From the NCBI GenBank assembly GCA_963753195.1, contig CAVWBH010000001.1, positions 248,001-312,000 on the forward strand: DNA of 64,000 bases, read 5' to 3'. The position numbers and the translations under genes are program-made. The notes under the pieces are model-generated. The model saw only the letters and a list, made by a program, of their open reading frames with translations. It was not told the DNA's origin and searched no databases. Below are positions 1-10,723 of this stretch, piece after piece. The first letter of the stretch is position 1. Each line of letters starts with the position of its first letter. This DNA is from Palsa-504 sp963753195 (GTDB lineage Bacteria > Actinomycetota > Actinomycetes > Streptosporangiales > Streptosporangiaceae).

Positions 1-3000
1 GTGTCGGTGACCGTTACCTCGACGGCGGTGCGTGCCGCCCGGACGGTGATGGTGATCTGCACCGGCTCGTGCCCGTCACCGAGCCCGGCCGGCGCGTGCT
101 CGAAGGCGTTGGCGGACGCCTCGCCGACCGCGATCAGGATGTCGGTGCCGTCCTGGGCGCCGACGCCTGCCGCCGGGAGCCACTCGCGTAGCCGGGCGCG
201 GATCTCGGCCAGGCAGGACGGATCCTGCGCGGTCACGTGCACGCGCAGCGGCTCCGGCGGGTGCCGGTAGATCAGCACGGCCACGTCGTCCTCAAAGCCC
301 GCTGCGGGCGCCATGCCCGACATGATGCGGTCGGCGAGCGCGTCCGGATGCTCCGCGCGCCCTCCGGCGAGCAGGTCCGCGGCGGCCTTGATCCCGGCGT
401 CCAGGGGGATATTCCGCCGTTCGACCAGCCCGTCGGTGTACAGCATGAGCGTCGCGCCGGCGGGCAGCTCGGCCGACGCCTGCTGACGCCGCGAGCCGGC
501 GGGCAGCAGCGCCAGCGGGAGGGATTGCGCTTGGTCAAGTAGGGTCCAGGCGCCGCCGGGGGTGACCAGGATGGGCGGGGGATGCCCGGCGCTGCTGTAG
601 GTCACGGTGGCGGCGGCCGGGTCGATGATGGCGCAGAAGACCGAGGTGCACTCGGCGGCCGGGATCCGGCTGGCGAAGGTGTCCAGGTCGGTCAGGGCCT
701 CGGCCGGGCCGGAGGCACGCAGCAGTACCGCCTGGCTGGCCGAGCGGAGCTGGCCCATAACCGCGGCGGCCGGCAGCCCGCGGCCGACGCAGTCGCCGAC
801 CAGGACGCCGATCCGCTGGCCGGGCACCGGGACCACGTCGTACCAGTCCCCGCCGACCTCCAGCGGCGCTACCGCCGGGGCGTACCGCACGGCGAACCCG
901 TGCGGCAGCTGGGTCGGGCCGAGGATGGCCTGCTGCAGCGTCAGCGCGACCGCGCGGGCCTGCGCGTAGTCCCGGGCCTTGGCCAGCACCTGCGCCAGGT
1001 GACTGGTCAGGACCGCGAACAGGTCCCGTTCTTCGGCCCGCACGGCGCGCGTGGCCGGGAAGCCGGTCACCACCGCTGAGGTGCCCGTCCCGTCCAGCGG
1101 GGCAGCCAGCAGGCGGGCTCCGTCGTCGCCGGGCAGGACGGCGACCAGGGCGGCCGGCTGATGCCGGGCGGCGGCCAGCGCGCCGGCCGCCGCCGGGGAG
1201 AGCGGGGGCTCCGGCGGCCAGCTGGTCATGGCCGGGGTGCCGCTGCTTGACCACAGGGCGATGGTGGCCTGGCTGGCGTGCAGCGCGGCGGCGATCTGGC
1301 GTGCCGCGGTGGTCAGCATGTCCGATATCTCACCCGTGGCGGCCAGCGCGGCGGCGAACCCGGCCAGGGTAGCTTCCCGCTGCGCGGCGAGCCGTTCAGA
1401 GGTCACGTCGCGCGCGGTGCCGACGAACAGCCGGGCATGGCCGTCGCGGTCCGGCAGGCTGGCCGAGCTGCACGCGAGCCAGACGGCGTGCCCGTCCCGG
1501 TGCCGGACCGGCACGGTGTACTGGCCGCCGCCGTCCCGCTGGTAGCTGGCGAAGGCCTCATCCAGCAGCGCGCGCGCCTCGGGGTCGGCCTGGGGGTCCG
1601 GCACCCACGGATGCGGCCAGCGGAACGGCAGGCCGCTGGGGTCGTAGCCGACCAGGGCCAGGAACGCCTGGTTGGCCTCCAGTATGGTGCCCTCGTCGTC
1701 GGTGATGAAGAACCCTTCCTGGAGGGAATCGATCAGGGCACGCCGGAACCGGGACTCCCGGTTCCGGAACCGGGCCATTTCCAGGTTCGAGCGCACCCGC
1801 GCCAGCAGTTCCACCGCGGAGAACGGCTTGGGCAGGTAATCGTCCGCGCCGGCCTCCAGGCCCGCGGCCGCCGCCTCTTCCCCGGCCCGGGCGGACAGGA
1901 ACACCACCGGGACCGGGGCGGTGCGCGGGTCGGCGCGCAGGGCGGCCACCAGGCCCAGGCCGTCCAGGCGGGGCATCATCACGTCGGTCAGCACCAGGTC
2001 CGGGAGACCGGCGCGGGCCGCGTCGAGGCCGGCCTGCCCGTCGGCCACCGCGGTGACCTGGTAGCCGGCGGTGCGCAGCAGCCGGGTCAGGTACTCCCGC
2101 ATGTCGGCGTTGTCGTCCGCGACCAGGACCCGCGCGTCCAGGGCGCGGCCCGTCTGCGCCGAGGGGTCTGCGGCGCGGCCTGGCGTCATATCCTCACCCG
2201 CGGGCCACGCCCCCGCGCCGTCGTTACCGTCCCGCGCGGCTGCGGGCAGCCAGCGCAGGGCTTCCTCGACGAACGGGTCGGCGGTGGCCGAGACCGTCGC
2301 CGCGTGGCCGGCCGGGACCAGGGCGCCGGCCGGCAGGTGGGCATGACCGAAGGGCAGGCGGACGGTGAACGTGGTGCCTTCGCCCTCGACGCTGGCTGCG
2401 CTGATCGTGCCGCCGTGCAGCTGGATGAGTTCCTGCACCAGGGCCAGGCCGATGCCGCTGCCCTCGTTTGAGCGGGCGCGGGCGTTCTCGATGCGGTGAA
2501 ACCGCTCGAACAACCGGGGTATCTCCGGCCGGGGGACGCCGATCCCGGTGTCGGCGATCGTGACCACCGCCTGGCCTCCCTCGGCGCGCACGGCGATGCG
2601 GATGGAACCGTCGAAGGTGAACTTGAGCGCGTTGCTGAGCAGGTTCAGCACCACCTTCTCCCACATGCCGCGGTCGAGGTAGACCGGCTCGGGCAGCGGC
2701 GGGCAGTCGACCTCGAAGGTCAGGCCGGCCCGGTCCACGGCGGAGCGGAAGAGGCTGGCCAGCTCGGCGGTCACCTGCGCGAGGTCGGCCGGTTCGTAGC
2801 TCGCCTGCATGCGCCCGGCCTCGAGGCGGGAGAAGTCCAGCAGCGTGTTGACCAGCCGGCCCAGCCGCAGCCCGTTGCGGCTGATGACCGCCAGCTCCTC
2901 GAGCACCTGCGGGTCGGCGCCGGCCAGCCGGCGCTGCAGCTCCTGCACCGGTCCCATGATCAGGGTCAGCGGGGTGCGGAACTCGTGGCTGATGTTGGAG

Positions 3001-4067
3001 AAGAACGTGGTCTTGGCCCGGTCAAGCTCGGCGAGCTCCTCGGCCCGGCGCTGCTGGCCGGCGTAGCTGCGGGCGCTCGCGATTCCCGCCGCGAGGTGCC
3101 TGGCCACGAGGCTGATGAAGCCGCGATAGCCCTCGTCCAGGGGCCGGTACCGGTTCAGGGCGGCCACCAGGAACCCGTACGGGGCGGCCCCCTGCCGGGC
3201 CAGCGGCGCGATCAGGGCCTGCGCCGGTGCCTCGCTCCAGGCGCCGGCCGGCAGGCCGGTGAACGGGGCACGGTCGAGGTTCACCAGCGCAGGCTCGTCC
3301 CGCAGCAGCCTCGCGACGGGCCACACCGAGTCCGGATCGGCGGCCGCGAGCACAGGCGGGGCAGCCGGGTGCCCGGCCGCGATGCCGGTGCTCCCGGCCA
3401 GCCGGGCGGTGGCCCCGTCGTCATCGAAGAGGTAGGTCAGGGTGAACGGCAGGTCCTGCCGGTTGCGGTAGAGCTGCCGTCCGGCGAAGTCGAGCGTCTC
3501 GGCATCGGTGCGCACCACGCTCGGGTCAGAGCCCAGATCACGCAAGGTCGCCATCCGGCGTTCACCGATGACGCGTTCGGTCTCCTCGCTGACCACGCAC
3601 AGCATGCCGACCACGGTGCCGGCGTCGTCCCGCAGCGGACTGTAGGAAAAGGTGTGGTAAGTCTCCTCCGGGTAGCCGGATCGCTCCAGGAACAGCAGCA
3701 AGGCCTGGTCCCAGGTCGCCTTCCCCGTGGCCAGCACGGTGCCGATACGCGGGCCGATGTCGTCCCAGATCTCCGCCCACACGTCCCGGGCCCGGCCAAG
3801 GGCCCACGGGTACTTGCGGCCCAGGGTGTCGCGCCGGTAGGCGGCGTTGCAGAAGAACGTCAGCTGCGGTCCCCAGGCCATCCACATCGAGAAGCGGGAC
3901 GACAGCAGGATGTCCACCGCCGTCTGCAGGCTCTGCGGCCAGGACCCGGGCGCCCCGAGCGGGGTGGCCGCCCAGTCCACCGCGTCCAGGTCGCGGCCGA
4001 CCTCGTCATCGGCGGCGAACATCCGGGCCGGCCCCGGCCCCGGCTCGGTGCCTGCTGCACGCGACAC
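1..4067 (-). CDS. Giant hybrid sensor kinase / response regulator / SpoIIE phosphatase (C-terminus beyond window)
   Basis: Reads leftward from a GTG at 4067 with a GGAGG ribosome site about 8 bases upstream, and stays open to the window edge (over 1350 codons). Order seen: PAS-like domain (about residues 20-150), GAF (190-330), HisKA with the phosphoacceptor box SHEFRTP near residue 359, HATPase with DTGIG (460-570), a receiver domain beginning VLVADDN near 645 with phospho-Asp in LTDVMMP near 694 and lysine in LPKPF, a second PAS (760-870), a second GAF (880-1010), a PP2C/SpoIIE phosphatase (GGDWYD near 1072) and an RsbW-type ATPase at the cut end. Such proteins pair phosphorelay with dephosphorylation of anti-sigma antagonists, so an output to a sigma-B-like general stress pathway is the likely role (inference). 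No transmembrane segment seen; probably cytoplasmic. The true C-terminus is not in the window. Confidence 0.9.
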   Translation of the reverse strand, partial: MSRAAGTEPGPGPARMFAADDEVGRDLDAVDWAATPLGAPGSWPQSLQTAVDILLSSRFSMWMAWGPQLTFFCNAAYRRDTLGRKYPWALGRARDVWAEIWDDIGPRIGTVLATGKATWDQALLLFLERSGYPEETYHTFSYSPLRDDAGTVVGMLCVVSEETERVIGERRMATLRDLGSDPSVVRTDAETLDFAGRQLYRNRQDLPFTLTYLFDDDGATARLAGSTGIAAGHPAAPPVLAAADPDSVWPVARLLRDEPALVNLDRAPFTGLPAGAWSEAPAQALIAPLARQGAAPYGFLVAALNRYRPLDEGYRGFISLVARHLAAGIASARSYAGQQRRAEELAELDRAKTTFFSNISHEFRTPLTLIMGPVQELQRRLAGADPQVLEELAVISRNGLRLGRLVNTLLDFSRLEAGRMQASYEPADLAQVTAELASLFRSAVDRAGLTFEVDCPPLPEPVYLDRGMWEKVVLNLLSNALKFTFDGSIRIAVRAEGGQAVVTIADTGIGVPRPEIPRLFERFHRIENARARSNEGSGIGLALVQELIQLHGGTISAASVEGEGTTFTVRLPFGHAHLPAGALVPAGHAATVSATADPFVEEALRWLPAAARDGNDGAGAWPAGEDMTPGRAADPSAQTGRALDARVLVADDNADMREYLTRLLRTAGYQVTAVADGQAGLDAARAGLPDLVLTDVMMPRLDGLGLVAALRADPRTAPVPVVFLSARAGEEAAAAGLEAGADDYLPKPFSAVELLARVRSNLEMARFRNRESRFRRALIDSLQEGFFITDDEGTILEANQAFLALVGYDPSGLPFRWPHPWVPDPQADPEARALLDEAFASYQRDGGGQYTVPVRHRDGHAVWLACSSASLPDRDGHARLFVGTARDVTSERLAAQREATLAGFAAALAATGEISDMLTTAARQIAAALHASQATIALWSSSGTPAMTSWPPEPPLSPAAAGALAAARHQPAALVAVLPGDDGARLLAAPLDGTGTSAVVTGFPATRAVRAEERDLFAVLTSHLAQVLAKARDYAQARAVALTLQQAILGPTQLPHGFAVRYAPAVAPLEVGGDWYDVVPVPGQRIGVLVGDCVGRGLPAAAVMGQLRSASQAVLLRASGPAEALTDLDTFASRIPAAECTSVFCAIIDPAAATVTYSSAGHPPPILVTPGGAWTLLDQAQSLPLALLPAGSRRQQASAELPAGATLMLYTDGLVERRNIPLDAGIKAAADLLAGGRAEHPDALADRIMSGMAPAAGFEDDVAVLIYRHPPEPLRVHVTAQDPSCLAEIRARLREWLPAAGVGAQDGTDILIAVGEASANAFEHAPAGLGDGHEPVQITITVRAARTAVEVTVTD

Positions 4068-4096
4068 TGGCTGTCCTCCCCTCCGCACCCGGCACC

Positions 4097-5779
4097 TCAC
4101 TTACCCAGGCTGCCGCTGGTCGGAGCCGGTGAAGCGTATTCGTACCATAATCCACCAGGTCCGGCGTCGGCGCGGGAGGCGGTCAGCGCGAGCAGCGCAA
4201 CGTGCAGGGAGGTCCGCGACTCGGCCGAGCGCAGATCGGTGCCGAGGATCCGTTCGATCCGGCCGAGCCGGTCGTAGAAGGTCGGCCGGGCCAGGTTCGC
4301 GGCCTTGGCCGCTGCCGCCTTATTGCCGCCGGCGGCCAGGTAGGCGGCCAGCACGTCGATGAGGCCGCGGCCGTCGGCGGCGAGCAGCGCGCCGAGTTCG
4401 CGCTCCACGAAGGTCTGCAGCCGCGGGTCGTCGCGCAGCAGGTGCAGCAGCCCGCGCAGGCGCAGGTCATCCAGGCGGTAGAAGGGCGGCTCCGCGGCGC
4501 GATCGCGGCCCGCGGGGCGGGCCGCGATCGCGTCGGCGACCTGGCCGGCCTCCAGGAACGAGCGGCGGACGTCCCTGATCGATCCGACCGCGGTGCCCAC
4601 CCCGATCACCACGGCGCCGGCCCGGTCGGTGACCTGGGCCGCCAGCCGGGCCAGCACGTCATCGGGCTCGGCCCGGGGGCCGAGCGAGAGCATGACCCCG
4701 GCGCGGGCGTCATCCAGCGTCCCGACCAGCGAGAGGATCCGCTCGGCCCCGCACGCGGCGGCGGCCGCGTCGGCCAGGCCCGCCGCGCGCGCGTGAGCCG
4801 ATATCCCGAGCGGCCCCGTCTCCGGATTGCGGAACCTGAGCACCAGGGCGATGAGCTGGCGCCCGTCCACCGGCACCCCGAGCGCCCGGGCCCGTACCGC
4901 GGCCTCGGCCGGATCGGCGTGCGCCTGGGAGATGATCCCGCTGATCAGCGTCCGGTGCGCCTGCCGCTCCAGGCTCTCCCGGTGCCGTGCGAGCAGCCGG
5001 CCCAGCGCCAGCGTGGTCGCCGCCCGCTCGATCAGCACGCTGTCGGCCGACGACGGCGGCTGGTCACAGACCAGGATGACCCGGCCCCAGTCCTCGCCCC
5101 GCGCGCCGACCGCGGTCATCAGCCAGCCCGATGCCTCGTCGTAGACGGTCCGGCCGCCCATGGCCACGGAACGGCTCCGCCCGGCGAAGCCGCTCAGCAG
5201 CCGGCCCGGGTCGGCCCCGGCCGGCTCGCAGGCCAGCACCCGGTGCGACAGGTCGGCCAGGATCACCGGCCGCCCGGCCAGTGCCGCGACCTGCCGGACG
5301 ATCTCCTCCGCCGAGGCCCCCGCGACCGAAAGCTCGGTGAACATCTCATGCAGGCGCTCAGAGATCCGCAGCTCTTCCAGCTGGGCGTCGATGATCCTGG
5401 CGTGCACCGCCTCGGTGATCTCGATGAACGCCACCTCGCGCCCGAACGCGATCAGCGGCAGGCCGGCCTGCCGGGCCGCGGCGACCAGCGCGTCCGGCAG
5501 CGACCCGGTGTAGCGCCGGCCGAGCTCGACGGCCAGCCCGGCTACCCCGATGCCGGCCAGCTCGGCGATGTACGCGGCCAGCAGCCGCTCGTCGTCGGGC
5601 AGCGCGATTCCGGTGCTGAGCACCAGCTCGCCGCCCCGCAGCAGGCGGGCCACATCGGTGAGCTCTATCGCGTGCACCCAGCGGACCGGCGTGTCCAGCC
5701 GGTCGGTGCCGGCCACCACCATGGGCCGGGCGCGGCGGCAGACGTCCAGCGCCAGCACGTCACCGAGCGAGGGCAGCAT
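4097..5779 (-). CDS. PucR-family transcriptional regulator
   Basis: 560 residues. The N-terminal PucR ligand-binding domain (about 1-125) contains the typical stretch RWVHAIELTDVARLL; a degenerate GGDEF-like middle follows (about 290-420); the C-terminal PucR helix-turn-helix (about 480-545) has GGNKAAAAKAANLARPTFYD. The family activates or represses purine, amino-acid and amine catabolism genes. It is divergent from the aminotransferase/semialdehyde dehydrogenase pair across 81 bases, so it probably controls that pair and itself. No ribosome site precedes the ATG; instead a TACACT hexamer lies six bases before it, which fits a leaderless transcript. The inducer cannot be told from sequence; beta-alanine, GABA or another omega-amino acid would fit the neighbours. 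Confidence 0.9.
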   Translation of the reverse strand: MLPSLGDVLALDVCRRARPMVVAGTDRLDTPVRWVHAIELTDVARLLRGGELVLSTGIALPDDERLLAAYIAELAGIGVAGLAVELGRRYTGSLPDALVAAARQAGLPLIAFGREVAFIEITEAVHARIIDAQLEELRISERLHEMFTELSVAGASAEEIVRQVAALAGRPVILADLSHRVLACEPAGADPGRLLSGFAGRSRSVAMGGRTVYDEASGWLMTAVGARGEDWGRVILVCDQPPSSADSVLIERAATTLALGRLLARHRESLERQAHRTLISGIISQAHADPAEAAVRARALGVPVDGRQLIALVLRFRNPETGPLGISAHARAAGLADAAAAACGAERILSLVGTLDDARAGVMLSLGPRAEPDDVLARLAAQVTDRAGAVVIGVGTAVGSIRDVRRSFLEAGQVADAIAARPAGRDRAAEPPFYRLDDLRLRGLLHLLRDDPRLQTFVERELGALLAADGRGLIDVLAAYLAAGGNKAAAAKAANLARPTFYDRLGRIERILGTDLRSAESRTSLHVALLALTASRADAGPGGLWYEYASPAPTSGSLGK

Positions 5780-5860
5780 TTACACAGTGTATGGACAGCG
5801 GGCTTACCGGATACATGGTGTCACTTCCGCCGCGGGCAGCCGGCGAGGAGACTGGGTGCC
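5780..5860. promoter_or_regulatory. Divergent promoter/operator between pucR-like gene and aminotransferase
   Basis: The 81-base divergent region contains the perfect palindrome TACACAGTGTA at 5781-5791, directly against the regulator's start codon. On the minus strand the same bases hold a TACACT hexamer ending six bases before the ATG, the usual position of an actinobacterial -10 element in a leaderless transcript. A related imperfect copy, ATACATGGTGTCA, follows near 5810-5822. Binding of the PucR protein here is an inference. Confidence 0.5.
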
Positions 5861-7170
5861 ATGTCTGAGCTCCTCGCCCGCCACCGCGCGGTCATCCCCA
5901 GCTGGGTCGGGCTTTACTACGACGAGCCGATCGAGATCGTCAGCGGCAAGGGCTGCCGGGTCACCGACAGCCAGGGCCGCAGCTACCTCGACTTCTTCGC
6001 CGGCATCCTGACGAACATGCTCGGCTACGACGTCCCCGAAGTCCGCGAGGCAGTCGAGCGGCAGATCGCCAGCGGCGTGGTGCACACCTCGACGCTGTAC
6101 CTGATCCGCAACCAGGTCGAGCTGGCCGAGAAGATCGCCCGGCTCTCCGGGATCGAGGGCGCGAAGGTCTTCTTCACCAACTCCGGGACCGAGGCCAACG
6201 AGACCGCGCTGCTGGCCGCCCTCACCGCGCGGAAGGCCAATCATGTCCTGGCCATGCGGGGGAGCTATCACGGCCGCTCGTTCGGCGCCGTGTCGGTCAC
6301 GGGCAACGCGGCCTGGAAGATGTCGAGCCACGACCCGTTCGGCACGGCCTACCTGCACGGGACCGACCGGCACCTGGCCCCGTACGGGAACCTGTCCGAC
6401 GCCGACTACATCAAGGCCTGCGCCGAGGACCTGCGGGCCCTGCTGGCCGGCGGGATCCATCCCGCCGACGTCGGCTGCCTGCTGGCCGAGCCGGTGCAGG
6501 GAGTGGGCGGGTTCACCATGCCGCCCGACGGGCTGCTCGGCGCCTACAAAGAGGTCCTGGACGAGCACGGCATCCTGCTCATCTCGGACGAGGTGCAGAC
6601 CGGCTGGGGCCGCACCGGCGCGCACTTCTGGGGCATCTCCGCGCACGGGATCGTCCCGGACGCGATGACCTTCGCCAAGGGCCTGGGCAACGGCTTCGCC
6701 ATCGGCGGCGTGGTGGCCCGCGGCGACCTGCTCGACGGCATCCGCGGCAACGGCATCTCCACCTTCGGCGGCAATCCCGTCGCCACCGCCGCGGGCAACG
6801 CCACCCTGGACTACCTGCTGTCCCACGACCTGCAGCGCAACGCCGCCGTGACCGGCGAGGCGATCATCAGCGGGCTCCGGCAGGCGGCTGCCGGCCTGGC
6901 CATCGTGGGGGAGGTGCGCGGCCGGGGCCTCATGTTCGCCGTGGACCTCATCGAGCCCCAGGGCCCGGGCGCCGGCCAGCCCAGCCCGCCGCTGGCCGCC
7001 CGCATGCTCGAGGCCACCAAGGAGCGGGGGCTGCTGATCGGCAAGGGCGGCCTGTACGGGCACACGCTGCGGATGGCCCCCCCGCTGACCCTCAGCGAAG
7101 CCGAGGCCAAGGAGGGCCTGGCCCTGCTCACCGACGCCCTGACGGAGATCAACGCAGAGGCGGTGCGGCA

Positions 7171-7174
<4 letters not shown>
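5861..7174 (+). CDS. Class III (omega) aminotransferase, PLP-dependent
   Basis: 437 residues, the usual family length. The start ATG at 5861 follows a GAGGAG ribosome site. Family motifs are visible: NSGTEANE near residue 108, ISDEVQTGWGRTG (PLP-ring aspartate) near residue 240, and the Schiff-base lysine in TFAKGLGNG about 30 residues later. It should move an amino group from an omega-amino acid (beta-alanine, GABA or similar) to pyruvate or 2-oxoglutarate, giving a semialdehyde. Its stop codon overlaps the start of the downstream acylating semialdehyde dehydrogenase (GTGA), so the two are translationally coupled and almost certainly form one catabolic route. The exact substrate is not decidable; labels such as GabT, beta-alanine-pyruvate or 2,2-dialkylglycine-type would all be guesses. 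Confidence 0.9.
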
Positions 7175-8688
<1,514 letters not shown>

Positions 8689-8818
8689 GGAACGTCTGGC
8701 CGAACGGACCGGGCTGCGTGCCGCCGGCCACGGCGCGAGCCGGGTGGGGTTAGCCTCACCTCCAGCCGGGGGGCTCGGCTGATGGCTGACCGGCTGGCCA
8801 TGGCATAGCGTCAGTGCC

Positions 8819-10078
8819 ATGTTCCTCGTCCGCGACCTGGTGTCGGCCCGCACCTGGCTGGCCATGACCCAGCACCTGGCGGGCCTGCTGCTCGGCTTCG
8901 CGGCCATCTTCATCGTCGGCTTCGGGCTCGCGTTCGGCGTCGGCGGGCTGTTCTTCGCGCTGGTGGGGCTGCCGCTGCTGGGGTTGACGCTGCGCCTGGC
9001 CTACTGGTTCGCCCGGGAGGAACGGGCCAGGTTCGCGTTCCTGCTCGGCACGCGGATCCCGGCCTGGCCCGCTCCCGGCACGCCGGGCCGGATCGGATTC
9101 CGGTGGGGCATCATCCCGCGCTGGCGGATGTGGAGCGAGCAGGCGACGTGGGCCGAGCTCGGCTACGCACTGCTGCGGCTGCCGGTCAGCGCGGTGGCCG
9201 CGGCGATCAGCATCGCGGCCTGGGCGGCAGGGCTGATCCTGCTGACCCTGCCGGCTTACGGCCCGGCCATGCCCAGCGGCGGTCCCACCTTCGGCGACAC
9301 GGTGCTGCACACCCGCGCCGAGCTGACCCTGTCCGCGGTCATCGGCGTGCTGCTGGTACTGGCCGCGCCGCAGCTGACCCGCGGCCTGGCCCTCGCGGAC
9401 GGCGCGCTGGCCCGCCGGCTGCTCGGCCCGCGCCGGGACCTGGCCGCCCGGGTCACCGAGCTGGAGATCAGCCGGGAGCGGGTGGTCGACGCGGCCGAGG
9501 CGGAGCGGCGGCGGATCGAGCGTGACCTGCACGACGGCGCGCAGCAGCGGCTGGTCGCGCTGGCCATGGAGCTCGGCCGGGCCAAGGCCAGGTTCGCCGA
9601 CGACCTCGACGCCGCCCGGGAGCTGGTCGACCAGGCCCACACCCAGGCCAAGGAGGCGCTCACCGAGCTGCGCAACCTGGTCCGCGGCGTGCACCCGCCG
9701 GTGCTGACCGACCGCGGCCTCGACGCGGCCCTGTCCGGCGTGGCCGCGCTGTGCCCGGTGCCGGTCGACGTGCACGTGGATGTGCCGGTGCGGCCCAAGC
9801 CCGCGGTGGAGGCGGTCGCCTACTTCATGGTGGCTGAGGCGCTGACCAACGTGGCCAAGCATTCCCGGGCCAGCCACGCCAAGGTCGTGGTGGAAGGCCA
9901 CGGCTACCCGGGCACGCTCACCGTCATGGTCAGCGACGACGGGATCGGCGGCGCCGACATAACCGGCCCCGGGCTGGCCGGGCTGGCCGACCGGGTCTCC
10001 GGCGTGGACGGCCGGCTATCGGTCGAGTCCCCGTCCGGCGGCCCGACCATCATCGCGGCGGAACTGCCATGCGGGTAG
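8819..10078 (+). CDS. NarL-type sensor histidine kinase with N-terminal membrane sensor domain
   Basis: 419 residues. The N-terminal half (about 1-190) carries four hydrophobic segments and resembles the actinobacterial 'putative sensor' membrane domain. A HisKA_3 dimerisation domain follows with the phosphoacceptor in RIERDLHDGAQQRL, then a HATPase_c domain with VAEALTNVAKHS (N box) and DDGIGG. The stop overlaps the start of the response regulator by ten bases, so the two are coupled partners. The signal is unknown; the DUF4097 protein downstream suggests an envelope-related stimulus, by context only. 130 bases separate it from the catabolic pair upstream and no DosR-like box was seen there. 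Confidence 0.92.
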   Translation: MFLVRDLVSARTWLAMTQHLAGLLLGFAAIFIVGFGLAFGVGGLFFALVGLPLLGLTLRLAYWFAREERARFAFLLGTRIPAWPAPGTPGRIGFRWGIIPRWRMWSEQATWAELGYALLRLPVSAVAAAISIAAWAAGLILLTLPAYGPAMPSGGPTFGDTVLHTRAELTLSAVIGVLLVLAAPQLTRGLALADGALARRLLGPRRDLAARVTELEISRERVVDAAEAERRRIERDLHDGAQQRLVALAMELGRAKARFADDLDAARELVDQAHTQAKEALTELRNLVRGVHPPVLTDRGLDAALSGVAALCPVPVDVHVDVPVRPKPAVEAVAYFMVAEALTNVAKHSRASHAKVVVEGHGYPGTLTVMVSDDGIGGADITGPGLAGLADRVSGVDGRLSVESPSGGPTIIAAELPCG

Positions 10079-10710
10079 TCATCGCGGAGGATTCGGTCCT
10101 GCTGCGCGAGGGCCTGACCCGGCTGCTCACCGAGGCCGGCCATGAAGTCGCGGCCGTCGCGGGCGACGCGGAGGGATTCCTGCGGGCCGTGGCCGAGCAC
10201 TCCCCCGAAGCGGTGGTGGTCGACGTGCGCATGCCGCCCACCTTCACCGACGAGGGCCTGCGCGCGGCCCTGGTGGTACGGGACCGCTGGCCCAAGGTCG
10301 GCGTGCTGGTGCTGTCCCAGTGGGTGGAGGAGCGGTACGCCACCGAGCTGATCGCCGGCCGCCCGCACGGCGTCGGCTACCTGCTCAAGGACCGGGTCGC
10401 CGACGTGGCCGAGTTCCTGGACGCGCTGGCCCGGGTGGCCGACGGCGGCAGCGCGCTGGACCCCGAGGTCGTGGCGCAGCTGCTGGCCCGCAGCCGTCAT
10501 CCGCTCGGCCAGCTCACCCCGCGCGAGCGCGAGGTGCTGGCCCTCATGGCCGAAGGCCGGTCCAACGCCGCGATCGCCGACACGCTGGTGGTCGGCGGCG
10601 GCGCGGTCGAGAAGCACATCAACAACATCTTCACCAAGCTGGGGCTGGCGCCCGGCGACCGCGACCATCGCCGGGTCCTCGCCGTGCTGCGCTACCTCGG
10701 TACCGGATGA
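10069..10710 (+). CDS. LuxR/NarL-family response regulator
   Basis: 213 residues. The receiver domain (1-120) has the acidic pocket in VIAEDS, phospho-Asp in AVVVDVRMPP and the conserved lysine in YLLKDRV. A LuxR-type helix-turn-helix follows (LTPREREVLALMAEGRSN through VEKHINNIFTKLGL). It overlaps the kinase gene and precedes the DUF4097 gene by 13 bases, so the three probably form one operon. Target genes are unknown; autoregulation of the operon is typical for this class. Confidence 0.92.
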   Translation: MRVVIAEDSVLLREGLTRLLTEAGHEVAAVAGDAEGFLRAVAEHSPEAVVVDVRMPPTFTDEGLRAALVVRDRWPKVGVLVLSQWVEERYATELIAGRPHGVGYLLKDRVADVAEFLDALARVADGGSALDPEVVAQLLARSRHPLGQLTPREREVLALMAEGRSNAAIADTLVVGGGAVEKHINNIFTKLGLAPGDRDHRRVLAVLRYLGTG

Positions 10711-10723
10711 ACGGGGAGACACC

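Noticed and set aside
2496..4277. 593-codon plus-strand frame at the left end
   Set aside because: Antisense of the hybrid sensor kinase, whose minus-strand frame shows ordered domains.
4202..5860. Long open frame extending the aminotransferase upstream by about 550 codons
   Set aside because: It is the antisense of the PucR-like gene, with Arg/Gly/Pro/Gln-rich composition; the aminotransferase has a proper ribosome site and family start at 5861.
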